A program made the position numbers and the translations under genes. A stretch of 34,723 bases of DNA from Nitrospiraceae bacterium (GTDB lineage Bacteria > Nitrospirota > Nitrospiria > Nitrospirales > Nitrospiraceae): positions 1 through 34,723 of the forward strand of contig JACVSD010000007.1 of the NCBI GenBank assembly GCA_014534095.1. The letters run 5' to 3'. How positions within the stretch are numbered: position 1 is the first letter of the stretch; each line of letters opens with the position of its first letter. Below, in pieces: positions 1 through 7,207 of the stretch. The notes under the pieces are model-generated. The model had not been told where the DNA came from, did no database searches, and saw only the letters and a program-made list of their open reading frames with translations.

Positions 1-865
1 GCGCCTCCCGCGTCGTCCCGGCATCGGCGATGACGGACGCTTCCAAGAGCCCCGGCTCGCCGTCCGCCCAGGAGACTTTGGAGCCGAACAGGATTCCGGT
101 GGGGGTGATCTCGAAACGGTCGGCTCGCGGCTGCTCATGTTTCGCATCTTCCACTAAAAAACAGGCGCCATTGTCACTCTTCATCGCCCAGTCGCCGGTA
201 TAGAGCCGATCGATATGATCGATGCGCTTGGCCAGCAGTCGATTGAAGAGAAAGGACTGATACGCATTCAGATACCAGATGCGCTGGGCGCGGCTCATTT
301 TATCCCGGCGGCCGGCATTTTGGAGCAAGGCGGCCCCCATTCGATAGTTGTCGCCTCCTTTGCCCTGCCGCTGAGGACCGAAGTAATTAGGCACGCCCCG
401 GCGGACCAATTCGGTACAGACCGCGGGGACGGATTCGGCGGCATGCGGGGCGCAGTCACGAACGACCAGCCGGAACCGGTTCCCGGCATGATGGCCGGTA
501 CGCAGACGATTCCTGTGCCGCCCCAGGACTTCAATGCTCACCAGTTGATGGTCGATTTTCAGACGTGACACGAGTTCCGCGCTGACCCCCTGCAACGACA
601 CCATCTGCGTGGTCACCGCTCTCGCGTCCTTAAAGCCCGCAACCCCAATGGATTGCGCCTTGACACCCAGCGCTGAAGAGAGGCGGCGGACGAGATCCGG
701 CGTCGATAGCCCCCGCTTGGCAATTCTGACGTACAGATGCTCCCCTTCCCCGCAAGGCAGATAGAGCGGCCGCTCTTCAACCCGGAAGTCCTCCGGCGCC
801 GCTCTGATCACTCCACCGATGCCAGGGATCTCCCTGGTCAGGAACGGTTCAGATATGCTTGTCAC
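1..865 (-). CDS. truD: tRNA pseudouridine(13) synthase TruD, C-terminus cut by window edge
   Basis: TruD converts uridine 13 of tRNA to pseudouridine in the cytoplasm. The minus strand reads open from a GTG at 865 to base 1, giving about 288 codons; the E. coli enzyme has 349 residues, so roughly the last 60 lie outside the window. The catalytic block GFKDARAVTTQ is at residues 77-87, with the nucleophilic aspartate at residue 80. The family block NYFGPQRQGKGG is at 160-171. The GTG start is chosen because a strong ribosome site, GGAAAGGA, lies seven bases upstream and the sequence PGIGGVIRAAPEDF right after it matches how TruD proteins begin. The gene is transcribed divergently from the secreted-protein gene at 972. 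No frameshift is seen. The family call is secure; only the missing end is unknown. Confidence 0.95.
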   Translation of the reverse strand, partial: MTSISEPFLTREIPGIGGVIRAAPEDFRVEERPLYLPCGEGEHLYVRIAKRGLSTPDLVRRLSSALGVKAQSIGVAGFKDARAVTTQMVSLQGVSAELVSRLKIDHQLVSIEVLGRHRNRLRTGHHAGNRFRLVVRDCAPHAAESVPAVCTELVRRGVPNYFGPQRQGKGGDNYRMGAALLQNAGRRDKMSRAQRIWYLNAYQSFLFNRLLAKRIDHIDRLYTGDWAMKSDNGACFLVEDAKHEQPRADRFEITPTGILFGSKVSWADGEPGLLEASVIADAGTTREA

Positions 866-924
866 GCGACGGTCCTTTCCGGGATTCCTGAGCTGTACCA
901 GGAGCCCCTCCGAAGCCGGCCTCA

Positions 925-933
925 TGGTATACT
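925..933 (+). promoter_or_regulatory. Candidate extended -10 promoter
   Basis: TGG followed by TATACT forms an extended -10 box (TGn plus a 5/6 match to TATAAT), 39 bases before the ATG at 972. No good -35 lies upstream, as expected for extended -10 promoters. It would drive the secreted protein and metallophosphoesterase pair. This is a motif match only. Confidence 0.35.
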
Positions 934-971
934 TTCTCTAACGACGTCGCCCGACACCTGTGAGGGTTCCC

Positions 972-1592
972 ATGCTCACTGCATTCCTGATGGTGATGCT
1001 GCTCTCGCTTGGCCTGCCTGCTCCTTCGGTAGCTGACCAGGGTACGCCGGCTGCAGATCCCGGCATCTTCGGAGAATTCAGCCGTCATATCCAGCAACAA
1101 GTGGAGTCCGACAAGCTCGCCTTCGCCAAAGCGAGCGGGTGCACCAATTGGTTTTACCAGCAAGAAAAAAATAAACCCGCACCTCCGGAGGTCCAGCAGA
1201 TCCGGTTCGAGCTCGTCATGACCCCGCCCAGCCGGGAGGACTGCCTGCGCGATTACCCCCACGGTCTTGAATCTGTCCGTCAGGATTTTCATCGGACGCA
1301 GACCTCGCTTTCCGTCAGTTTAACCTTCTATGAGTATGCTCTCGTCGGGGATCGGGACGATGACGCCCGCTATGACCTGCAGGAACTGGACGATCTCTTT
1401 CAATCGCTGCCTCTCCCCTATGATCCGTCGCACTCGACGGCCGTTCATGCCACCGCGCTGGCGGACTGCTTCGACGCCTGGTATCGCACCAGGAATCTCG
1501 AGAGCGTCATGAACGGTATGGGGCGCCTGTATGAAAAGGGATACCGCGTGACACCGGCCGATCGCGTCGAACTGGATCGCGTGACGAAGTGA
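972..1592 (+). CDS. Secreted protein of unknown function
   Basis: This 206-residue protein starts with a hydrophobic stretch, MLTAFLMVMLLSLGLPAP, ending in a signal-peptidase-like SVA-DQ site near residue 22, so it is probably exported to the periplasm. I do not recognise the mature part. It is acidic and mixed, with three cysteines (one in CTNWFY, one in REDCLRDYP, one in ADCFDAWY) and no obvious catalytic motif. The ATG at 972 is chosen because GAGGG sits five bases before it. A GTG at 960 in the same frame would add MRVP and give the signal peptide a basic residue, so it is a fair alternative. The stop codon overlaps the next start (TGATG at 1590-1594), which suggests translational coupling with the metallophosphoesterase. 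Confidence 0.75.
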   Translation: MLTAFLMVMLLSLGLPAPSVADQGTPAADPGIFGEFSRHIQQQVESDKLAFAKASGCTNWFYQQEKNKPAPPEVQQIRFELVMTPPSREDCLRDYPHGLESVRQDFHRTQTSLSVSLTFYEYALVGDRDDDARYDLQELDDLFQSLPLPYDPSHSTAVHATALADCFDAWYRTRNLESVMNGMGRLYEKGYRVTPADRVELDRVTK

Positions 1593-2455
1593 TGCGGCGG
1601 ACCATGTCGTGGCCGGATCGAGCCCGCGCCTTCATCGGCACCTGCTTGAGTGAACCGCTGTATCGGCTCTTCAGCCTAGTCCCGCAATGGGAGTTCGGAC
1701 TGTCCTCGCCTCAAATCTGCACCGTACCGTGTGCGCATCCCGGATTGGCCGGTCGTCGAGCGGTGCATCTGTCCGATCTCCATCTGGATCGCTATCAGCC
1801 GCGCCATGAGCAAATCGTCCATACCATCGGGGCGCTCCGCCCGGACTGGATTTTCATCACCGGAGACCTGCTCAACGTGCCGGAGGGCGTCCCGCACCTG
1901 TTTCGGTTCCTGGCCGCGCTGCGCGAAGTGGCCCCCGTCTTCATGACCCTCGGGAATCACGATCACTACAGTGGCGTGCCAGTCTCAACCTATGCGGAGC
2001 TTGCCGATCGCCACAAGGTCACCCTGCTCGTGAACCAGAGCACCTGCGTGACGACCGATACGGGTGAATTGGCAATCGCCGGAGTGGATGACCCATCGCT
2101 GCACCGTGCCGACCTCCGTTGCGTGCCGGCGCCTGCCGCGCGCCGGTTCACCGTGCTCTTGGCGCACGCTCCGAACATCCTCGATCAAATGGAACCGCAC
2201 CATGCGGTCGACCTGATTCTGTGCGGGCACAGCCATGGAGGGCAATGGCAGCTTCGCTGGATGCCGACGTTCTGGCTTCCGCCTGGCTGCAGCGGCCGGA
2301 TCGCCGGCCACTACCGGTCCGGGCGCCACCGGTTGTATGTGAATCGGGGGCTGGGTTGGTCATTTCTGCCCTTCCGGCTGAACTGCCCGCCCGAAATCGC
2401 AGTGATCGAATGGACTGACGACCGTACCACCGATGGGATCCAACCCGCCGGGTGA
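1592..2455 (+). CDS. Calcineurin-like metallophosphoesterase (YkuE type)
   Basis: A 287-residue member of the calcineurin-like phosphoesterase superfamily, which uses two metal ions to hydrolyse phosphomono- or diesters. All signature blocks are in order: SDLHLD (61-66), GDLLN (91-95), GNHDHY (121-126), AHAP (191-194) and CGHSHGGQW (211-219). The spacing resembles the YkuE/LpxH-like group, which often acts on lipid-linked or nucleotide substrates at the membrane. The N-terminal 50 residues have moderately hydrophobic patches that may anchor it. The ATG at 1592 overlaps the stop of the secreted-protein gene; a GTG at 1589 would add one residue. Its stop codon directly abuts that of the opposing HEAT-repeat gene. 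The substrate cannot be told from sequence. Confidence 0.88.
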   Translation: MRRTMSWPDRARAFIGTCLSEPLYRLFSLVPQWEFGLSSPQICTVPCAHPGLAGRRAVHLSDLHLDRYQPRHEQIVHTIGALRPDWIFITGDLLNVPEGVPHLFRFLAALREVAPVFMTLGNHDHYSGVPVSTYAELADRHKVTLLVNQSTCVTTDTGELAIAGVDDPSLHRADLRCVPAPAARRFTVLLAHAPNILDQMEPHHAVDLILCGHSHGGQWQLRWMPTFWLPPGCSGRIAGHYRSGRHRLYVNRGLGWSFLPFRLNCPPEIAVIEWTDDRTTDGIQPAG

Positions 2456-3106
2456 TCACACAGGCAGGCGCTCCACCGCTTCTTTTGCACGGCTCCTAAC
2501 CGTCTGATCCCAATCCTCTTCCATCACGGTCACCAGCCGCGCTCGGGCTTCGGTGGCGCGCAGCCGTCCCAAACCGAGGGCGGCGCAGGCGCGGACATAG
2601 GCGTGATCGTCTTCCAACGCCTTTACGAGCAACGGCACCACGGTTTTATCCTGCAGTACTCCCAAATGGCTGGCCGCCATACCTCGGATCAAGTACTGCT
2701 TTTCGCCCACCGCCCGCCGAAGCGTCGACACCCACAACTCGCGCAGCGCCGGCACAATCGGCTCCAAACCATCGAGGCGGTAGCCATTGAGTTCGGTCAC
2801 GGCAAAGGACAGCTGAAGCTTCTTTTCCGGGGCGATTTCCCGCTGAAACGCCGCGATGAGCCGCTCACGTTCCTCGCGCCGCCTCACCCGCCGCCTCGCC
2901 TTTCGGACGACGGTGAAGAGCATCGTCCAAACAATGAGCGTCAGGGCTGCGACAGGCAGTGCCTGGTCGATCACGTACTCTTGAATGTCCAGCGGCAGCC
3001 GCTTCCAGACCCAGACACCGGCCACGATGAGACCGACGAGCACCGCAATGGCGGTCAGGTTGGCTTGCCCCTGTTGGCCTTGCCGACTCATAGGGACGTG
3101 GATCAT
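2456..3106 (-). CDS. HEAT-repeat membrane protein
   Basis: A 216-residue protein with two predicted membrane spans (about residues 17-34 and 48-67), a very basic linker (residues 68-80, rich in Arg) and a C-terminal part with HEAT-like helical repeats. Examples are the segments around MAASHLGVLQDKTVVPLL and ACAALGLGRLRATEARARL. HEAT repeats usually bind proteins, and the basic linker would place the repeat domain on the cytoplasmic side. No enzyme motif is present. The first ATG is at 3106; a second ATG at 3091 (MSRQG) is also possible, and neither has a strong ribosome site. It is divergent from the broken MarR gene. Its stop codon and that of the metallophosphoesterase form the palindrome TGATCA at 2453-2458. 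Confidence 0.75.
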   Translation of the reverse strand: MIHVPMSRQGQQGQANLTAIAVLVGLIVAGVWVWKRLPLDIQEYVIDQALPVAALTLIVWTMLFTVVRKARRRVRRREERERLIAAFQREIAPEKKLQLSFAVTELNGYRLDGLEPIVPALRELWVSTLRRAVGEKQYLIRGMAASHLGVLQDKTVVPLLVKALEDDHAYVRACAALGLGRLRATEARARLVTVMEEDWDQTVRSRAKEAVERLPV

Positions 3107-3152
3107 ACGGGCGCGACCGATTGATCGTCAACGAATCGGCCCGCAAGCAGGC

Positions 3153-3181
3153 TTGACGGTCCGAGAGCTTCTCACTATTCT
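3153..3181 (+). promoter_or_regulatory. Candidate sigma-70-type promoter for the marR-MBL pair
   Basis: TTGACG at 3153-3158 and TATTCT at 3176-3181 are separated by 17 bases, the ideal spacing. Immediately downstream, ATGGG (3188-3192) and CCCAT (3197-3201) form a short inverted repeat at the expected transcription start, where a MarR-type autorepressor could bind. The operator is inferred, not shown. Confidence 0.45.
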
Positions 3182-3201
3182 CGGCTCATGGGTTGCCCCA
3201 T

Positions 3202-3685
3202 ATGAAGGATCCCAGACCGCTGGCCGAGGCCTATCTCGCCTTTCTCCCTGGCGAGGAGCCGCCATATCACATCGCTATCGCTGCGGCTGCCCCCTCGCAG
3301 TTGGACGTCCTTGCGACTCTTGGAGACCCACAAGCTTTCACCTGTCCCGAACTTTCAGAAAAACGCTCGTGACGAAAGCGACGCTGACTAAAGCCCTGGA
3401 CCGTCTGGTCCGCAAAGATCTGATCCAAGGGACGTCGTGAAAGACGATCGCCGCTTTACCAGAATACGTGTGACCGACGAAGGCACGAGACTGTTTAGGA
3501 AGACCTTCGCCGCCCACACCGCGTTTCTCCGTCCCTTTGTTGAGCGCGCACTAAACCGGCAATCAGCGGTGGCCCGGAACCTCCTGCTCCGCCTGCGGGA
3601 GAGCGTTCACCACGTGGAGAAGGCCATCCACGGACAAGCGCTGGCCGAAACGGGACCCGCAGATTGGGCCCTACGATGCGCCTGA
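3202..3685 (+). pseudogene. Broken MarR-family transcriptional regulator (multiple frameshifts)
   Basis: No single frame encodes a whole protein here, yet the three frames together rebuild a MarR-type winged-helix repressor of about 155 residues. Pieces in order: MKDPRPLAEAYLAFL (frame of 3202); SLARSRHITSLSLRLPP (next frame); SQLDVLATLGDPQAF to PELSEK (first frame again); TLVTKATLTKALDRLVRK (third frame); KDDRRFTRIRVTDEG plus a helical tail to 3685 (second frame). DDRR...VTDEG is the wing typical of MarR proteins. The shifts map near C3 at 3246-3248, C5 at 3290-3294, A5 at 3359-3363 and about 3434-3440. The last piece overlaps the MBL gene by ten bases, so they look like a former operon. Real decay or local consensus errors are both possible. 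The start at 3202 lacks a ribosome site and is uncertain. Confidence 0.7.
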
Positions 3686-4431
3686 CTATCCTGGGATCCG
3701 GGACGAATGTCCACCGAACGCGGGCCGCCGCCGGGTATCTAGTCCGGACCGACCAGACGCTCCTGCTTGATTTCGGCCCGCGCACCCTTGTCAATCTCCT
3801 CAAGACGGGTGTCAATCGTCACGCGATCACGCATGTGCTGTTTTCCCATTTCCACGCCGATCACTTCACTGATTTCATCACCTATCTGTTCGACGCCATG
3901 ATTGTGACCAAGTACCAGGGAGGCAAGCGGGGGCCGCTCACGGTAGTCGGACCCCGCGGGACTCGGGCGCTGTTCCAGACGCTTCTCCGCACGCTACCCG
4001 GCTTCACGGATCCGCCGTTCCGCCTGACATTCACAGACGTCGCGGACCGGATGCTTCGCATCGGGGACACGACCGTGACACCCCGGACCGTCACCCATAG
4101 TCCAGGCCTGCACTGTGTCGGATACCGGATCGCGTACCGCGGCAAGGCCCTTGCCTATTCAGGAGATTCGCAATATTGCCGGAGCCTCGTGCGCCTCTGT
4201 GAGGATGCCAATTTGGCCGTGCTCGACTGTTCCTTTCCGGCCAATCATCCGGGTCCAGGCCATCTCCATGCCGGAGACTGCGGGCGCGTGGCGCAAGAAG
4301 CAGGCATCGGGCAGCTCGTGCTCTCCCACTTCTATCCGATTGCGGAACGGTACGATGTGAAGACTCAGGCAGCGGAATGTTATGAGGGGATGATCACGAA
4401 AGGCAGAGACTTGATGACGATCCGGCTCTAA
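3676..4431 (+). CDS. MBL-fold metallohydrolase, ribonuclease Z-like
   Basis: A 251-residue metallo-beta-lactamase-fold hydrolase. It carries the zinc-binding block SHFHADH (residues 57-63), a histidine in THSPG (141), an aspartate in YSGDS (164) and late histidines in HLHAGD (198) and LSHFYP (218). The layout and the HAGD/LSHFYP ending resemble the RNase Z/ElaC branch, whose members cleave tRNA 3' trailers or act as phosphodiesterases. The exosite arm of true RNase Z is not evident, so tRNA processing is not certain. The ATG at 3676 is chosen because MRLTILGSG is the normal family start; a TTG at 3664 is also in frame. The gene overlaps the broken MarR gene, which may once have regulated it. 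Its stop abuts the opposing SirB1-like stop (TAATCA). Confidence 0.87.
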   Translation: MRLTILGSGTNVHRTRAAAGYLVRTDQTLLLDFGPRTLVNLLKTGVNRHAITHVLFSHFHADHFTDFITYLFDAMIVTKYQGGKRGPLTVVGPRGTRALFQTLLRTLPGFTDPPFRLTFTDVADRMLRIGDTTVTPRTVTHSPGLHCVGYRIAYRGKALAYSGDSQYCRSLVRLCEDANLAVLDCSFPANHPGPGHLHAGDCGRVAQEAGIGQLVLSHFYPIAERYDVKTQAAECYEGMITKGRDLMTIRL

Positions 4432-5295
4432 TCACAAACCTTCTTCGCGCGGCTCACCGCCGAGTATTTCGATAAACCTGGTCAGACGGGCGCTCTTCAC
4501 CGGCTCGTCCATCTTTGCATAGATTGCCAAAAGGTTCTTCACCATGCGGGACAAAATGGCCCGCGTCGGGCTTTTCTGAAGGTACTTGTCGTCGAAGCCA
4601 TACCCGGCTTCCGTCAGAAACCGGGCGCAGTTCTTTTCGGTCAACAAGGCCCCGCCGTTGAAACAGTCGATAAAAATCTTGTACCGCTCGGATTCATACT
4701 TCACCAGGAAGTGTCCGGGCATGCCGATCCCGAACACGGGAAGCGCCAGGCGCTGCCCGATCAAGAGGTACAAAACGGACAAGCTGATGGGAATGCCGAC
4801 CCGACGGTCCATGACACAGTTAATGTAGCTGTTCTCCACTTCATAATAGTTCTTGGTATTGCCCTTAAACCCCTGCTCGGTAAAGATATAGCGGTTCAAT
4901 GCGTTGACCGTTTCTTCTCCCGAGGCCCGGGATCCGATGCGGTCCCGCACTTCTCCGGCCATGGTCTCGAGCTGGGCGCGATATCGTTCCACGTCCAGCG
5001 TCGGATACGCATAGCGGGCAATACTAAAGGCTCCGGTCTCAAGCGCGCGGCCCTCATCAGCTCCCGCCGCCACATCGGCCAGTTCATCCTCGAGTTTGCC
5101 GCCCCGAATTTCTTCCAGCACCGAACTGATCCGGTCGGCCATCTCGGGTTGCTCGATCTCGGCTTCCTGCAGCAACGGGACGGCGATCGGGCCGATATCG
5201 ATCAATCTGCCGCTTATGGTTTGGACGATGCGATCGTCATCATCGGACAGCAGGCGGATCAATGCGCGAATCTGGCTTTCAGGGATGATCATCAT
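4432..5295 (-). CDS. SirB1/transglutaminase-like core protein
   Basis: A 287-residue protein of the SirB1 family (Transglut_core2 domain). Residues 1-65 look like a HEAT-type helical pair (IRALIRLLSDDDDRIVQTIS, then IGPIAVPLLQEAEIEQP). Residues about 95-280 carry the family core, with NSYINCVMDRRVGIPISLS and GIGMPGHFLVKY. The histidine of PGHF and the aspartate of FIDCFNGG fit the family's conserved positions; members are generally thought not to be active transglutaminases. The start has a ribosome site (AAAAGGA, about six bases before ATG at 5295). The gene lies 84 bases downstream of the ABC permease on the same strand, so it may be the last gene of that operon or have its own promoter at 5374. 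The molecular role is unknown. Confidence 0.82.
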   Translation of the reverse strand: MMIIPESQIRALIRLLSDDDDRIVQTISGRLIDIGPIAVPLLQEAEIEQPEMADRISSVLEEIRGGKLEDELADVAAGADEGRALETGAFSIARYAYPTLDVERYRAQLETMAGEVRDRIGSRASGEETVNALNRYIFTEQGFKGNTKNYYEVENSYINCVMDRRVGIPISLSVLYLLIGQRLALPVFGIGMPGHFLVKYESERYKIFIDCFNGGALLTEKNCARFLTEAGYGFDDKYLQKSPTRAILSRMVKNLLAIYAKMDEPVKSARLTRFIEILGGEPREEGL

Positions 5296-5373
5296 ACGAA
5301 TCCTTTTCCCTCGCTCCAGGGTCTACGCGAATCCCAGACTCCCGTCCATGGCTCTCAAACCCAGGCACCGATC

Positions 5374-5379
5374 ATTATA
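5374..5379 (-). promoter_or_regulatory. Candidate -10 box for the SirB1-like gene
   Basis: On the minus strand the sequence reads TATAAT, a perfect -10 hexamer, directly after the stop of the ABC permease and about 80 bases before the SirB1-like start. No convincing -35 is present at 16-18 bases, so it is weak evidence for a separate promoter. Confidence 0.25.
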
Positions 5380-6159
5380 CTATCCCATGGCCCTGCGAAA
5401 CGCCTTTGCGCCTCCATACAGACAGAGCGCGTCGAACACCAGCATGACGACGATCACCATGCCGACATGCGGTAACGCCTCGGTCCAGCCTGACAAGATC
5501 AACGGACGCACGGCATCAATGGCCCATGTCATCGGATTGAACTGCGCGAGGACGCTCATCCAGCCCGGCATGGCGGCCAGCGGCACGAGGGCCGAACTCA
5601 GAAAAATCATAGGGAGGGAGAGAAATCCCAAGACGGAGAAGAAATCGCCGTGGCTCTTTACAGAAAACGCCATCGCCATGGAAATCGCCGTCAACCCCAC
5701 GCCGAACATCATGCCGATCAGGAGGATGGTGGCCACGCCCAAGAGTCCTGTCGCAGGCTGCACGCCGAACAGAAAAGCGACCGCGAGAATCACCAACACC
5801 TGGAGCGACGTGATGGTCATGACGAAAATGAAGCGGCTCAGGATCACGGAGCTGCGATGTATGGGCGTCGACATGAGCCGTTCAAGAAAACCGTTTTCCT
5901 TGTCGAACAGCAGATCCACTCCGCCCGCCAGGCCATTATTCAGCACCGTCATGACAACCACTCCTGCGGCCAAGAAGCTGATGTAATTCGGGGCCTGTGT
6001 GACCTGCGTATCGGCGGCGCGCTGGAAAAGATTCCCGAAGAAGATCAGCCAAAACAGCATCGGTTGAACGAGAGTGAACAACATGCTGAATTTTTCGCGG
6101 CTCAGCCGCTTGACCCAGCGCATCGTCAGAGCCCAGATTTCCTGCTGGTAGTGCTGCAT
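5380..6159 (-). CDS. ABC-2 type transporter permease (DrrB/NodJ-like)
   Basis: A 259-residue membrane subunit of an ABC-2 exporter. Six hydrophobic spans are visible at about residues 25-44, 58-76, 102-131, 138-165, 176-199 and 233-253. The stretch FLSLPMIFLSSALVPLAAMP in the fifth span is the typical ABC-2 signature region before the final periplasmic loop. Together with the ATPase encoded just upstream it should form a homodimer-type exporter in the inner membrane, of the kind that exports drugs, lipids or polysaccharide precursors; the substrate cannot be told. The 79-base gap to the ATPase gene holds an inverted-repeat element rather than a normal ribosome site, and the ATG at 6159 has only a weak Shine-Dalgarno. 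Confidence 0.9.
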   Translation of the reverse strand: MQHYQQEIWALTMRWVKRLSREKFSMLFTLVQPMLFWLIFFGNLFQRAADTQVTQAPNYISFLAAGVVVMTVLNNGLAGGVDLLFDKENGFLERLMSTPIHRSSVILSRFIFVMTITSLQVLVILAVAFLFGVQPATGLLGVATILLIGMMFGVGLTAISMAMAFSVKSHGDFFSVLGFLSLPMIFLSSALVPLAAMPGWMSVLAQFNPMTWAIDAVRPLILSGWTEALPHVGMVIVVMLVFDALCLYGGAKAFRRAMG

Positions 6160-6167
6160 GATGAGAG

Positions 6168-6237
6168 CAGTGCTCGGTGATGAGTGATGGGTGACCCGAC
6201 AACAAACGGATCACTTGTTACTCATCGCTGATTACTG
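6168..6237. repeat. Imperfect inverted repeat with GTGATGGGTGA core
   Basis: Between the ABC ATPase and permease genes, 6168-6185 pairs with 6220-6237 at 14 of 18 positions, making an imperfect hairpin. Inside it, AGTGATGGGTGA at 6183-6194 is the same 12-base core as that found at 14690-14701 before folK (there in the other orientation). Both copies lie just 5' of a start codon. The element is not a known IS end that I recognise. Confidence 0.6.
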
Positions 6238-6238
6238 G

Positions 6239-7207
6239 TTATTCCTCCTTCGTCGGTAGATCGTCTTTGATGGAACGTCCGGTATGGGCGATGAACACGT
6301 CATCCAGGCGCGGGCGGTGGTAGTCAATGAAGTCGAGCCGGCAATCCAGCCGGTTCGCCGCCTCCAAGATTGCAGGGAGCGCCTTTTCCGCCGATTCGAC
6401 TCGGATGTCCAGCCCCAGGGCCGTCGTCTTGACGGTCCGAATGGCCGGCAGCGCGTTCACAGCGGCCGCAAGGGCGTCGATGCGCGACGTTTCCTTGATC
6501 GTGAGAGAAACGCTGTCACCCCCCAAGGCAATTTTAAGTTCCGCCGGCGCGCCGAGCGTCTTGATGGTGCCGCCGTCGATGATGGCCAACCGATCGCATA
6601 ACTGATCCGCTTCGTCCAGGTAGTTCGTCGTCATAACCACCGTCATGCCGCGGGCCTTCAGCATGCGCACGTAGTCCCAGATCCGCAGCCGGCTTTGAAC
6701 ATCAAGCCCCAAGGTCGGCTCGTCCAGGAAGAGGATCTTGGGATCCGGCAGGAGGCCGCAGGCGATATCGAGCTTGCGCTTCATGCCGCCGGAATAGGTC
6801 TTGGCCGGACGATCGGCCTGTGCTTCGAGGTCCACGAGCTTGAGCAGTTCGCCGATCCGCTTCGTCGCCTCGGCTTTCGTCAGATGATAGAGCGCACCGA
6901 GCAATTCCAAATGCTCCCGCCCGGTGAGGAACCGGTCGATCGCTCGTTCCTGCGGCACATAGCCGATGAGCTTTCGGACGGTGTCCGCTTCCCGGACCGT
7001 ATCGTGGCCGAGCACCGTTGCTGAACCCGAGGTCGGATGAAGCAGGGTGATGAGCGTGCGGAGCGTCGTACTTTTCCCGGCGCCGTTGGGCCCAAGCAGA
7101 CCGAAGATCTCGCCGGCATAGATATGAAAGGACACGTCCCGGACGGCGTGATGACCATCATAGCTCTTCGACAGGTGACTGACACTGACGGCAATCGTGC
7201 GGTCCAT
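6239..7207 (-). CDS. ABC transporter ATP-binding protein (DrrA-like)
   Basis: A 322-residue ATPase that powers the ABC-2 exporter with the permease encoded downstream. Walker A is GPNGAGKST (39-47), the Q-loop is around YVPQER (84-88), the ABC signature is YSGGMKRKLDIA (138-149) and Walker B is ILFLDEPTLGLD (158-169). The C-terminal extension from about residue 225 (SVSLTIKE to DDVFIAHTGRS) is the regulatory tail typical of the DrrA/daunorubicin-resistance subfamily. The start codon overlaps the stop of the upstream Lon-domain gene by one base (TAATG), so the two are translationally coupled. All catalytic motifs are intact. The substrate of the exporter is not shown by the sequence. Confidence 0.94.
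   Translation of the reverse strand: MDRTIAVSVSHLSKSYDGHHAVRDVSFHIYAGEIFGLLGPNGAGKSTTLRTLITLLHPTSGSATVLGHDTVREADTVRKLIGYVPQERAIDRFLTGREHLELLGALYHLTKAEATKRIGELLKLVDLEAQADRPAKTYSGGMKRKLDIACGLLPDPKILFLDEPTLGLDVQSRLRIWDYVRMLKARGMTVVMTTNYLDEADQLCDRLAIIDGGTIKTLGAPAELKIALGGDSVSLTIKETSRIDALAAAVNALPAIRTVKTTALGLDIRVESAEKALPAILEAANRLDCRLDFIDYHRPRLDDVFIAHTGRSIKDDLPTKEE

Noticed and set aside
215..568. 117-codon plus-strand open frame at the left edge
   Set aside because: Antisense of truD, whose catalytic motif lies on the minus strand.
4711..5986. Long plus-strand open frames opposite the SirB1-like and ABC permease genes
   Set aside because: They are antisense to two genes with clear family motifs, and they show Arg/Ser/His-rich, motif-free sequence.
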